From Oscillospiraceae bacterium (GTDB taxonomy: Bacteria > Bacillota > Clostridia > Saccharofermentanales > Fastidiosipilaceae), in contig JASBZA010000003.1 of the NCBI GenBank assembly GCA_029983685.1, positions 113,736 to 177,735 on the forward strand: a DNA stretch of 64,000 nucleotides. The letters run 5' to 3'. Below, one piece after another: positions 1-7,233 of the stretch. A program made the translations under genes and the position numbers. Position 1 is the first letter of the stretch. Every line of letters starts with the position of its first letter. The notes beneath the pieces are model-generated. The model was not told the DNA's origin and did not search any database. It saw only the letters and a program-made list of their open reading frames with translations.

Positions 1-1899
1 GCTATGACTAAGCTAAGAGACCGTCTTTTGGCCAATAACGATACGATTAATTGGATTCCAGAGACTGTTAAGACCGGTCGTTTCGGTAATTTAATTTGCA
101 ATGTGGTGGTTTGGGGTCTTTGCAGAGCACGCTATTGGGGAACACCACTTCCTATTTGGCAATGTCCGGACTGTGGGCACGAGCATTGCATCGGTTCTGT
201 TGAAGAGCTTCGATCTATGTCCGATAACTGCCCCGAGGATCTTGACCTTCACAAACCTTATATTGATCGAGTCCATATTGCCTGCCCCGAGTGTGGCAGC
301 CAAATGCACAGGGTAAAAGAGGTTATTGACGGCTGGTACGATTCCGGCTCCATGCCTTTTGCCCAATACCACTATCCTTTTGAAAATAAAGAGTTTTTCG
401 AGGAGCATTTCCCGGCTAACTTTATTTCAGAAGCACAAGACCAGACCAGAGGTTGGTTCTACTCGCTTTTGGCTATTTCCACCTTACTCTTTGATCAAGC
501 TTCATTCGAGAATGTCATTGTTATGGGCTTGGTCCAGGATAAAGACGGCAAGAAGATGAGTAAGCACTTGGGCAATGTTGTAGACCCCTGGGATATTTTG
601 AATAAGCAAGGTGCCGACGCGGTACGTTGGTATTTCTACCACAATTCCCAGCCCTGGTTGCCCGCCAGATTCTCGCATGAGGCGGTCTTGGAAGGTCAGC
701 GTAAGTTTATGGCTACGTTGTGGAATACCCTAGCCTTCTATGTGCTTTACGCTGATATTGACGCCTTTGATCCGACTCAGTACAGCTTGGACTATGAAGT
801 CCTGAACGTCATGGATCGGTGGCTCTTGGCTGAGCTTTATAAGCTCATTCATACCGTTGATAATTACTTGGAGCACTTTGATGCTACCGGAGCAGCCCGA
901 TCTATTCAGGACTTTACCGAGACGCTTTCCAATTGGTATGTCCGTAGATCCAGAGAACGTTTCTGGGCATCAGGCATGGAGCAGGATAAGATTAATGCTT
1001 TCATGACGCTTTATACCGCAATGGAAACCTTGGCACGTTTGTCGGCTCCCTTTGTACCTTTCATTAGTGAGTACGTCTATCAGACCTTGGTTAAGACAAC
1101 GAACGAAGGGGCACCGTTAAGTGTCCACCTTACGTCTTTCCCCGAAGCTCCGGCCGAATGGAGAGACGAAGACCTCTTAGAGGAGATGGATTATTTAATT
1201 GACCTGGTCCAGTTAGGCAGAGCGGCCAGAAATAACTCCAATGTTAAGAACCGCCAACCTTTGGCCAAAGCCATCGTGGTCAGCCTTCAGCCCTTATCGG
1301 ACGAGCTTAGCCAGGTGCTCAAGGATGAACTTAATATTGACGAAATTGAATACAGCGTGAGCGACGATGGACTTATGTCTCACCGTTTCAAGCCGCAGCT
1401 GAAGACCTTGGGTAAGAAATTAGGACCTAAGATTCCTAAGGTTAAGACGCTCTTGGAAACCATTGACGGTGATAAGGCCTGGGCCGAGTTGGAGCAGACC
1501 GGAAGCTTAACACTGGATGTAGACGGCGAAAGCGTTGTTTTAGATAAGGAAGATTTATTAATCAGCCAGGTTAGCCGTGAAGGTTATGAGACCATGCAGG
1601 ATGAAGAAGCTACCATTGCTTTGGATTTGACATTGACGCCTGAGCTCATCAATCGCGGACTGGTCAGAGAAGTCATCTCCAAAGTTCAGAATATGCGTAA
1701 GCAGGCAGGCTTTGAGGTGACCGACCGTATTATCCTGTTCGTTGAAGGAAGCGAAGCGTTAAACAAGGCTATTTCGGATGCCTCGGATTTAATTAAAGAT
1801 GAGGTCTTGGCGGATGATTTGGTCTTTGCGAAAAATGACAGCAGTCAGGTATGGGACATCAACGGTCACGAAACCTATTTGGCTGTAGAGAGACAATAA
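1..1899 (+). CDS. ileS: Isoleucyl-tRNA synthetase, C-terminal part (cut by window edge)
   Basis: Charges tRNA-Ile with isoleucine in the cytoplasm. The frame is open from base 1, so the N-terminal Rossmann half and editing domain lie outside the window. The visible part starts just before the returning catalytic domain (RYWGTPLPIW), then has Cys pairs (CPDCGH, CPECGS) of a zinc-knuckle type insert, the class I signature KMSKHLGN near residue 184 of the visible part, and an anticodon-binding helical domain (SNWYVRRSRERFW). The long C-terminal extension resembles the eukaryote-like (IleS2, often mupirocin-tolerant) type. That subtype is inferred. The stop is one base before the next start, so the two genes are probably co-transcribed. 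Confidence 0.95.
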   Translation, partial: AMTKLRDRLLANNDTINWIPETVKTGRFGNLICNVVVWGLCRARYWGTPLPIWQCPDCGHEHCIGSVEELRSMSDNCPEDLDLHKPYIDRVHIACPECGSQMHRVKEVIDGWYDSGSMPFAQYHYPFENKEFFEEHFPANFISEAQDQTRGWFYSLLAISTLLFDQASFENVIVMGLVQDKDGKKMSKHLGNVVDPWDILNKQGADAVRWYFYHNSQPWLPARFSHEAVLEGQRKFMATLWNTLAFYVLYADIDAFDPTQYSLDYEVLNVMDRWLLAELYKLIHTVDNYLEHFDATGAARSIQDFTETLSNWYVRRSRERFWASGMEQDKINAFMTLYTAMETLARLSAPFVPFISEYVYQTLVKTTNEGAPLSVHLTSFPEAPAEWRDEDLLEEMDYLIDLVQLGRAARNNSNVKNRQPLAKAIVVSLQPLSDELSQVLKDELNIDEIEYSVSDDGLMSHRFKPQLKTLGKKLGPKIPKVKTLLETIDGDKAWAELEQTGSLTLDVDGESVVLDKEDLLISQVSREGYETMQDEEATIALDLTLTPELINRGLVREVISKVQNMRKQAGFEVTDRIILFVEGSEALNKAISDASDLIKDEVLADDLVFAKNDSSQVWDINGHETYLAVERQ

Positions 1900-1900
1900 G

Positions 1901-2605
1901 ATGCCTTTTTTTAGAAATTTTGACATACATTCCTATCTCATTCGGATACTGGTGCTTTTCTTGAGCATTAGTGTCCATGAGTGGGCACATGCTTATTCGG
2001 CCTTCCGTTACGGTGACGACACAGCGGCCAGACAGGGAAGGATGACCCTGAATCCTCTCGTGCATTTTGAGCCCATCGGTTTGATGTTAATTCTATTCGG
2101 TGCGCCTATTGCCTGGGCTAAGCCGGTCCCGGTTAATACCAGAAAATTCCACCCCCATGTGAATTATGCCAAGGCTACTTTAGTAGTAGCCCTTTCCGGT
2201 ATTGCCTGTAATTTTATCTTGGCTTTTATAGGATCTTTTCTCTATTACTTTATTAGCTTTATTATGGTCATGCTAGGCCCCGGTGCTGTACTTTGGGCCG
2301 GACTTAATGTGATTAAGACATTCGGTTTGATGATGCTCTTGACCAATGTTTTCCTGGCCATCTTTAATCTTTTGCCCATTCCGCAATTGGACGGTTTTGA
2401 ACTTTGGAGCCGCTTTATGCCCGCTAAGTGGGTATCCTGGATTTTGAACCACGCCCATTACATCAATATCGCTATTTTAATTATTATCGTATTTTTTAAT
2501 CGCGGTTTTGGCATTGTTCTGAACGTTTTGGCCAAGCCTTTCTTATTTATCTTACAATGGCCCTGGAAGACGCTATTTAATTTGCTTTTAAGATTTTTCA
2601 TCTAG
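1901..2605 (+). CDS. Site-2 protease family (M50) membrane metalloprotease
   Basis: A 234-residue polytopic membrane protein with the zinc motif HEWAH near residue 26, inside a membrane segment, and a second conserved NxxPxPxLDG-type motif (NLLPIPQLDG) near residue 160 that supplies the third zinc ligand. This is the minimal core of SpoIVFB/YdiL-type site-2 proteases, without PDZ or CBS domains. It would cleave a transmembrane substrate, which the sequence does not reveal. It begins one base after ileS and lies four bases before scpA, a neighbourhood often seen in Clostridia. The ATG start puts the HExxH helix at the usual place. Confidence 0.85.
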   Translation: MPFFRNFDIHSYLIRILVLFLSISVHEWAHAYSAFRYGDDTAARQGRMTLNPLVHFEPIGLMLILFGAPIAWAKPVPVNTRKFHPHVNYAKATLVVALSGIACNFILAFIGSFLYYFISFIMVMLGPGAVLWAGLNVIKTFGLMMLLTNVFLAIFNLLPIPQLDGFELWSRFMPAKWVSWILNHAHYINIAILIIIVFFNRGFGIVLNVLAKPFLFILQWPWKTLFNLLLRFFI

Positions 2606-2608
2606 AAC

Positions 2609-3370
2609 TTGAATGCCATGCAATTTAAAATCGGTGATTTTGAAGGTCCTTTAGATCTTTTAATATATCTTATAGAAAAAAACGAAATTGATTTATTTGA
2701 TATTCCTATCGCATCTCTGACCGACCAGTATATGGAGCATTTGACGGGATTGGAAGACTTGGACATAGATGTAGCCTCAGACTTTTTAGTAATGGGGGCC
2801 AGCCTCATGGAACTTAAATCCCGTATGATGTTACCTCGTGAAGAGGTGGAGGACAGCGGGGACCCCAGAGACGAATTGGTGTTAAGACTTTTGGCCTATA
2901 GGCGATGTAAATATATTGCCAAAGATTTAGAGCTAAGAGAAAAGACCTATCAAGGTGTAGCCTTTCGTTTACCCGCCAGGCCGCAAGAACTGGGCCTAAA
3001 TCCCTTGCCGGCCGATTATTACTATGCCGACGAAAGCGAATTTTCTTCTGAACGATTCAATCGGGCAGTTGAATCCTTGTCTACGCGTAACGGGGCTCGT
3101 TTTCAAGATATAACGGAGAAGATGAATTACATAGTCAGCAGAGACCAATGGAATCTGAAAAAGTGGATTCAAGATTTGTGGAGACTTTTGAAGCGTAAGA
3201 CAAAACTGAAATTTAATGAAGTCTTTCCCTTTGATTTGGGGCCTAAGAAACGCCTAACGGGCTTTTTAGCTCTTTTGGAGTTGGTTAAACAGAATCAAGT
3301 AACGGCCAAACAGGACGGTCCTTTTCAAGATATAGAAATTAAACCACTGGAGGTTAAGCCCGGTGAATGA
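2609..3370 (+). CDS. scpA: Segregation and condensation protein A
   Basis: The kleisin subunit of the SMC-ScpAB condensin that organises and segregates the chromosome. The N-terminus has the typical FEGPLDLLIYLIEK signature, which binds the SMC neck, followed by SDFLVMGASLMELKSRMML. The C-terminal winged helix (RKTKLKFNEVFPFD, then GFLALLELVKQ) binds the SMC cap. The 253-residue length is normal. Two starts are possible: TTG at 2609 or ATG at 2618, which gives MQFKIGDF. Neither has a strong Shine-Dalgarno, and translational coupling to the upstream gene is likely. It overlaps scpB by 8 bases, as expected for partners of one complex. Confidence 0.93.
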   Translation: MNAMQFKIGDFEGPLDLLIYLIEKNEIDLFDIPIASLTDQYMEHLTGLEDLDIDVASDFLVMGASLMELKSRMMLPREEVEDSGDPRDELVLRLLAYRRCKYIAKDLELREKTYQGVAFRLPARPQELGLNPLPADYYYADESEFSSERFNRAVESLSTRNGARFQDITEKMNYIVSRDQWNLKKWIQDLWRLLKRKTKLKFNEVFPFDLGPKKRLTGFLALLELVKQNQVTAKQDGPFQDIEIKPLEVKPGE

Positions 3371-4670
3371 ACGAATAGAAAATAAAATGGATCAGGTAGC
3401 GGTTTTAGAGGCGGTGCTGTTCGCTTCGGGCGACCCGGTCAGCCTGGAGCGTTTGAGTCAGGTATTGGACATGGAAATAGAAGAAGTTAAAAAGTTGGCC
3501 GAAGTTTTGGAGAATAATTTAGAAAAACGTGCCAGCGGCATTGAACTTCGGGTCATGGGCGATGCCTTAAGTCTGGCGACCAAGCCTTCCATGCGTGACT
3601 ATTTAGAAAGTTTCTTCCAAGAAAAACCCAGACAGCTTAACTTGAGTCAAGCGGCTTATGAGACTTTGGCCGTAGTAGCCTATAACGAACCTGTAACCCG
3701 AGCACAGATTGAAAGTGTAAGAGGGGTCAATTCCGATGGTGCCTTGAATCGACTTATTGAAAAAGGTTTGGTGGAAATGGTCGGTAATCTGGAGCTTCCC
3801 GGAAGACCTTCGATTTTTGCGACAACGCCTTTGTTTTTGCGTTTGTACGGGATTAGGTCTTTGGACGAGTTAGAACCCATGGACATGCTTATGTATGATA
3901 CGGTGCAGGATTTTGAAAAGTCGTATAAACAGACAGAGGCTTTGGCCAAAGAAGAAGAGGCCGAAGACCAAGCCTTCAAGGAGGGTAAAGTTTTGAATAA
4001 GTGGACAATTGCCATTGACGGTCCTTCGGGTGCCGGTAAAAGCACGATTGCCAAAAAGGTGGCCGAAATTTTGGACATTACCTATCTGGATACGGGTGCT
4101 ATGTATAGGGCGTGCGGTTTGGCCTGTAAGAGACAGGATTTGACCATGGAGGACAAGGCTGCCATTGAGGACTTGGTCCAAGAACTCAATATTGATATTC
4201 GCTATGAAGACGGTAATCAGCATGTTTATCTAAACGGCGAGGATGTCAGTCGTGCGATTCGTGAAGGCGACATGGGCGTCTGGGCCTCTAATGTCAGCAA
4301 GCTGAAGCAAGTCAGACTTCGCATGGTAGACTTGCAGCGCCAGATGGCTGAAAATCAGTCAATCATTATGGACGGTCGTGACATCGGAACTTATGTGCTC
4401 CCGGACGCCGAATATAAGATTTTCCTTACGGCCGATGTGGAAGAAAGAGCCAGAAGACGTTATGAAGAACTTCTAGAAAGAGATCCGTCTCAGGCGGATT
4501 CTTTAAGCTTTGATCAAGTGATGGCTGATATGAAGTTCAGAGATAAGCAGGATGCCGAGAGAGATTTTGCGCCTTTGAAGAAGTCCGATGATGCCTACGA
4601 ATTGGACACAACCGGTCTCACGATCGATGAGGTTGTTCAGGCCGTTTTGGACTATGTGAGAGGAGCCTAG
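3363..4670 (+). CDS. scpB-cmk: ScpB fused in frame to cytidylate kinase
   Basis: One uninterrupted 435-codon frame. Residues 1-185 are ScpB, with two winged helices (AVLEAVLFASG, then QAAYETLAVVAYNEPVTRAQIE and GRPSIFATTPLFL). Residues 186-210 are an acidic linker. Residues 214-435 are a full cytidylate kinase, with P-loop GPSGAGKST (220-228), LDTGAMYRA, DGRDIGT and KRSDD-like KKSDD. ScpB acts with ScpA and SMC; Cmk makes CDP and dCDP. The GTG start has GGAGG 9 bases upstream. An AAGGAGGG (3978-3985) followed 7 bases later by TTG (3993) would allow separate translation of a 225-residue Cmk. These are normally separate genes, so this is unusual. A missed stop from a sequencing error in the linker is the alternative. 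Confidence 0.9.
   Translation: MNERIENKMDQVAVLEAVLFASGDPVSLERLSQVLDMEIEEVKKLAEVLENNLEKRASGIELRVMGDALSLATKPSMRDYLESFFQEKPRQLNLSQAAYETLAVVAYNEPVTRAQIESVRGVNSDGALNRLIEKGLVEMVGNLELPGRPSIFATTPLFLRLYGIRSLDELEPMDMLMYDTVQDFEKSYKQTEALAKEEEAEDQAFKEGKVLNKWTIAIDGPSGAGKSTIAKKVAEILDITYLDTGAMYRACGLACKRQDLTMEDKAAIEDLVQELNIDIRYEDGNQHVYLNGEDVSRAIREGDMGVWASNVSKLKQVRLRMVDLQRQMAENQSIIMDGRDIGTYVLPDAEYKIFLTADVEERARRRYEELLERDPSQADSLSFDQVMADMKFRDKQDAERDFAPLKKSDDAYELDTTGLTIDEVVQAVLDYVRGA
3978..3995 (+). promoter_or_regulatory. Internal Shine-Dalgarno and TTG start for cmk
   Basis: AAGGAGGG at 3978-3985 is followed by a 7-base spacer and TTG at 3993, in the same frame as the scpB-cmk reading frame. The product from this TTG would begin MNKWTIAIDGPSG, matching normal Cmk N-termini and the normal Cmk length of about 225 residues. 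It is therefore likely that Cmk is also, or mainly, made as a separate protein. Confidence 0.6.
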
Positions 4671-4672
4671 GC

Positions 4673-5395
4673 ATGAGCATGCTGACACCGGAGCAGGATG
4701 CCAGGGTTAAGAAATCTTACGAGGGCAGAACCTATCCGTCGGAATACGAAATGAAGCGCGGCATGCGAAAGGTCGTCTGGGTGGTGGTGCGCTTTTTAAT
4801 GCGGCTTTTTCGTGTTGAAACCATCGGAGCCGAGCATATTCCGTCTGAGGGTCCGGCACTTTTATGTGCCAACCATACGAGTTTCTTAGACATTCCCCTG
4901 ATTCATCTTACGATAAATCGTTGGACCTGGTGGGTAGCCAGAGAGTCGCTGTTTAGATTCCGCTTCACGTCGCATTTTATTCCTTGGTGGGGTGGTGTAC
5001 CTTTAGATGTCAAAAATCCCAGTCCCAGTTCGGTTAAACTGATCATGCAACATCTAAGAGACGGGAAAATGCTGGGGATTTTCCCCCAGGGTACCCGTTG
5101 CGGCAATATGGAAAAGTTAAAAAAGACTCCCCCAAAGTCCGGTGCTATTTCTTTTGCGATTCGAAACGACGCTTATATTATTCCGGCTGCCGTTGACGGT
5201 GAGTTTAAGCTGTTCAGAAAAACACGCTTAATTATCGGAGAGCCCTATAAAATTGATACAAATGGGAAAAAACGTTTGTCGGACAGGGAGCTGCGTATCC
5301 ATGCTTTGGACCTGATGGACCGCATTTTTGCCCTGATGGATAAGGAGTATCCTTTGGAAAATCGTGAGTCCTACATCGAAACCGGAGAGATTTAG
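4673..5395 (+). CDS. plsC: 1-acyl-sn-glycerol-3-phosphate acyltransferase
   Basis: Acylates lysophosphatidic acid at the sn-2 position to give phosphatidic acid, at the inner face of the membrane. The protein has 240 residues, the usual length. It shows the catalytic block NHTSFLD (HX4D) near residue 66, the substrate-binding block FPQGTR near 143, and a later PAAVDGEFKLF block. An N-terminal hydrophobic stretch (VVWVVVRFLMRLF) may anchor it. It starts two bases after scpB-cmk. The cmk-plsC-rpsA order is common in Clostridia, where ispH is often also present; here ispH is absent. Confidence 0.92.
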   Translation: MSMLTPEQDARVKKSYEGRTYPSEYEMKRGMRKVVWVVVRFLMRLFRVETIGAEHIPSEGPALLCANHTSFLDIPLIHLTINRWTWWVARESLFRFRFTSHFIPWWGGVPLDVKNPSPSSVKLIMQHLRDGKMLGIFPQGTRCGNMEKLKKTPPKSGAISFAIRNDAYIIPAAVDGEFKLFRKTRLIIGEPYKIDTNGKKRLSDRELRIHALDLMDRIFALMDKEYPLENRESYIETGEI

Positions 5396-5424
5396 TTAAG
5401 AACGCCTTAAATCGCCCGATTTCA

Positions 5425-5452
5425 TTGCAAAGTACATAAAGAATGATAAAAT
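5425..5452 (+). promoter_or_regulatory. Promoter of the rpsA-like gene
   Basis: TTGCAA (5425-5430), a 16-base spacer, and TAAAAT (5447-5452) preceded by TG at -14/-15 form an extended -10 promoter of the vegetative sigma type. It lies in the gap after plsC, with the start codon 37 bases downstream. Confidence 0.6.
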
Positions 5453-5489
5453 ACCCTAGAAGCTTATTTTTTGGAGGTTATTCACTTAC

Positions 5490-7100
5490 ATGATGGAAGA
5501 AGATTTTGCTATTAAGCAGGAGCAGGTAACAGAGGAATCGCAAGAGGAGGCTGTTGCAGGAGTAACCTCAGCTGATCCCACCCAAGATGTTGCAGACAAG
5601 GAAGTACAAGAAGCTCAAGAAACCGAGCATGAAGAAGTCACATCCGATCCAACAGTAGAGGTAGCAGTTGAAGAGGATACTCCAAGCGAAGAAGTAGAAA
5701 CCCAAGACTCAACCGAGCAAGATGCGTCTGAAGACGATGATGACCTCATGGTTCAAGACGAAGAAGAGGATTCGGATGATCATCCGATGAGCATGGGTGA
5801 TATTAACTTTGAGGATTATATCGATAATATTCCTCAACTGAGACGTGGAGCAACTGTTAAGGGTGTAATTGTTCGCTACGACGACGAGAACGTTTATGTG
5901 GACGTCCGTGACAAGTCTGAAGGTAAGATTCTGCGTCGTGAATTCGAACAGGATGAAGATTTTGATTTAGACAAGGTCATTGAGACTAAAGAACCTATCG
6001 AAGTTTACGTAAAGAACATCCGTAATACCGATACCGGAAAGGAAATTCTTCTGAGCAAGGCCAGAGTGGACTTCATCAAGCATAGAGACAAGGTCGAAGA
6101 GGCTTTCAACAATAAAGAGCCTATCGAAGTTAAGGTCATCCGTGTGGTTAAGGACGGTATCATCGGTTCTTACGGCGGTGTTGAGATTTATATCCACCGT
6201 ACACAGTTGGATTTCCAAACCGTGGAAGACCTTGATGCTTATCTGGGTCAGACCATTACGATTATGGTTACTCAGTTTGACACCAGCCGCAGAAGACTCA
6301 GAGTTTCCGGTTCCAGAAGATCACTGCTTAATAGAGATCGTCGTCAGAAGGCCAAGGTTCTGTGGGATAACATTGCAGTCGGTGACATTTATGAAGGTGT
6401 TGTACGTAATCTTACAAACTTCGGTGCCTTTGTAGACATCGGTGGTGTAGACGGCTTAGTACACATCAGCGAATTGTCTTGGGATCGTATCAAGCATCCT
6501 TCCGAAGTCATTAAAATTGGCGATGTCATCCAGGTTTATGTTAAGGACTTCGATAAAGAGAAGAAACGTATCTCTCTGGGTTACAAGCGTATCGAGGATG
6601 ATCCGTATAACAATATTGAAGAACGCTTCCCTGTGGGCTCTTTGGTTCACGGTAAAGTGGTTCGTATGTTCAACTTCGGTGCCTTTATCGAGATTGACGA
6701 GGGTGTAGATGCACTCTGCCATATCTCTCAGATTTCCAACCGTCATCTGGAGAAGCCCGGTGATGTCTTGACTTTAGGTCAGGAAGTCGATGCCAGAGTC
6801 TTGGATGTATCGAACGAAGAACGTAAGATTTCCGTCAGCATCCGTGACGTCCAGCCATATGACGAGCTTATCGGTGAAGCTGCCGAGAAAGAGAAGGCAC
6901 GTTTAGAGAAAATCGGCAAGAAGAATGCAGGCAGAGCACCCAGCTCTTATCTTGATTCGTCTTCCGGCAAGCATGAGCCTTCGGACATGGAGTTGGCCTT
7001 TGCCGCTGCTAAGGCTCAACAGGCCGGAGAATCCGGTGTAGGCGTGGAAGAAGCAGATGCCGGTCAGGCCAATACAAGTGAAGAAGAGACCGAGGCCTAA
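5490..7100 (+). CDS. rpsA: 30S ribosomal protein S1-like protein with four S1 domains
   Basis: An RNA-binding protein of the S1 family, expected to act on the ribosome in mRNA binding. The first 105 residues are a very acidic, low-complexity tail (runs of Glu, Asp, Thr, Val). Four S1 (OB-fold) repeats follow, at roughly 108-175, 195-265, 288-360 and 373-445; the last two carry the classic NFGAFVDI and NFGAFIEI cores. The C-terminal 80 residues are again polar and likely disordered. Two ATGs are adjacent (5490 and 5493); GGAGG at 5473 favours the first. The long acidic N-terminus is longer than in many S1-like proteins. It has its own promoter and a strong terminator. Confidence 0.9.
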   Translation: MMEEDFAIKQEQVTEESQEEAVAGVTSADPTQDVADKEVQEAQETEHEEVTSDPTVEVAVEEDTPSEEVETQDSTEQDASEDDDDLMVQDEEEDSDDHPMSMGDINFEDYIDNIPQLRRGATVKGVIVRYDDENVYVDVRDKSEGKILRREFEQDEDFDLDKVIETKEPIEVYVKNIRNTDTGKEILLSKARVDFIKHRDKVEEAFNNKEPIEVKVIRVVKDGIIGSYGGVEIYIHRTQLDFQTVEDLDAYLGQTITIMVTQFDTSRRRLRVSGSRRSLLNRDRRQKAKVLWDNIAVGDIYEGVVRNLTNFGAFVDIGGVDGLVHISELSWDRIKHPSEVIKIGDVIQVYVKDFDKEKKRISLGYKRIEDDPYNNIEERFPVGSLVHGKVVRMFNFGAFIEIDEGVDALCHISQISNRHLEKPGDVLTLGQEVDARVLDVSNEERKISVSIRDVQPYDELIGEAAEKEKARLEKIGKKNAGRAPSSYLDSSSGKHEPSDMELAFAAAKAQQAGESGVGVEEADAGQANTSEEETEA

Positions 7101-7138
7101 TCTATAGGCACAAGTCTTAGTATGTATACTTGATAGAA

Positions 7139-7178
7139 GGGGGAACTATCACATCTATGTGTGGTTTCCCCTTTTTTT
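7139..7178 (+). terminator. Rho-independent terminator after rpsA
   Basis: GGGGAAC at 7140 pairs with GTTTCCCC ending at 7171, with an inner CACAT/ATGTG stem, followed by seven T (7172-7178). It closes the ileS-to-rpsA region before glgP. Confidence 0.85.
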
Positions 7179-7233
7179 GAATAAATATAATGTCGTATGA
7201 TAGCTATGTAAGAATGTATAAGGAGATTGTATT

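Noticed and set aside
91..408. Open frame antisense to ileS
   Set aside because: It is a shadow of a well-conserved synthetase frame, with no ribosome site or family signature.
3680..4078. Open frames antisense to scpB-cmk
   Set aside because: They mirror conserved domains on the other strand and show no protein features of their own.
7186..7191. TATAAT before glgP as its promoter
   Set aside because: The matching -35 would fall inside the rpsA terminator stem and has no good match.
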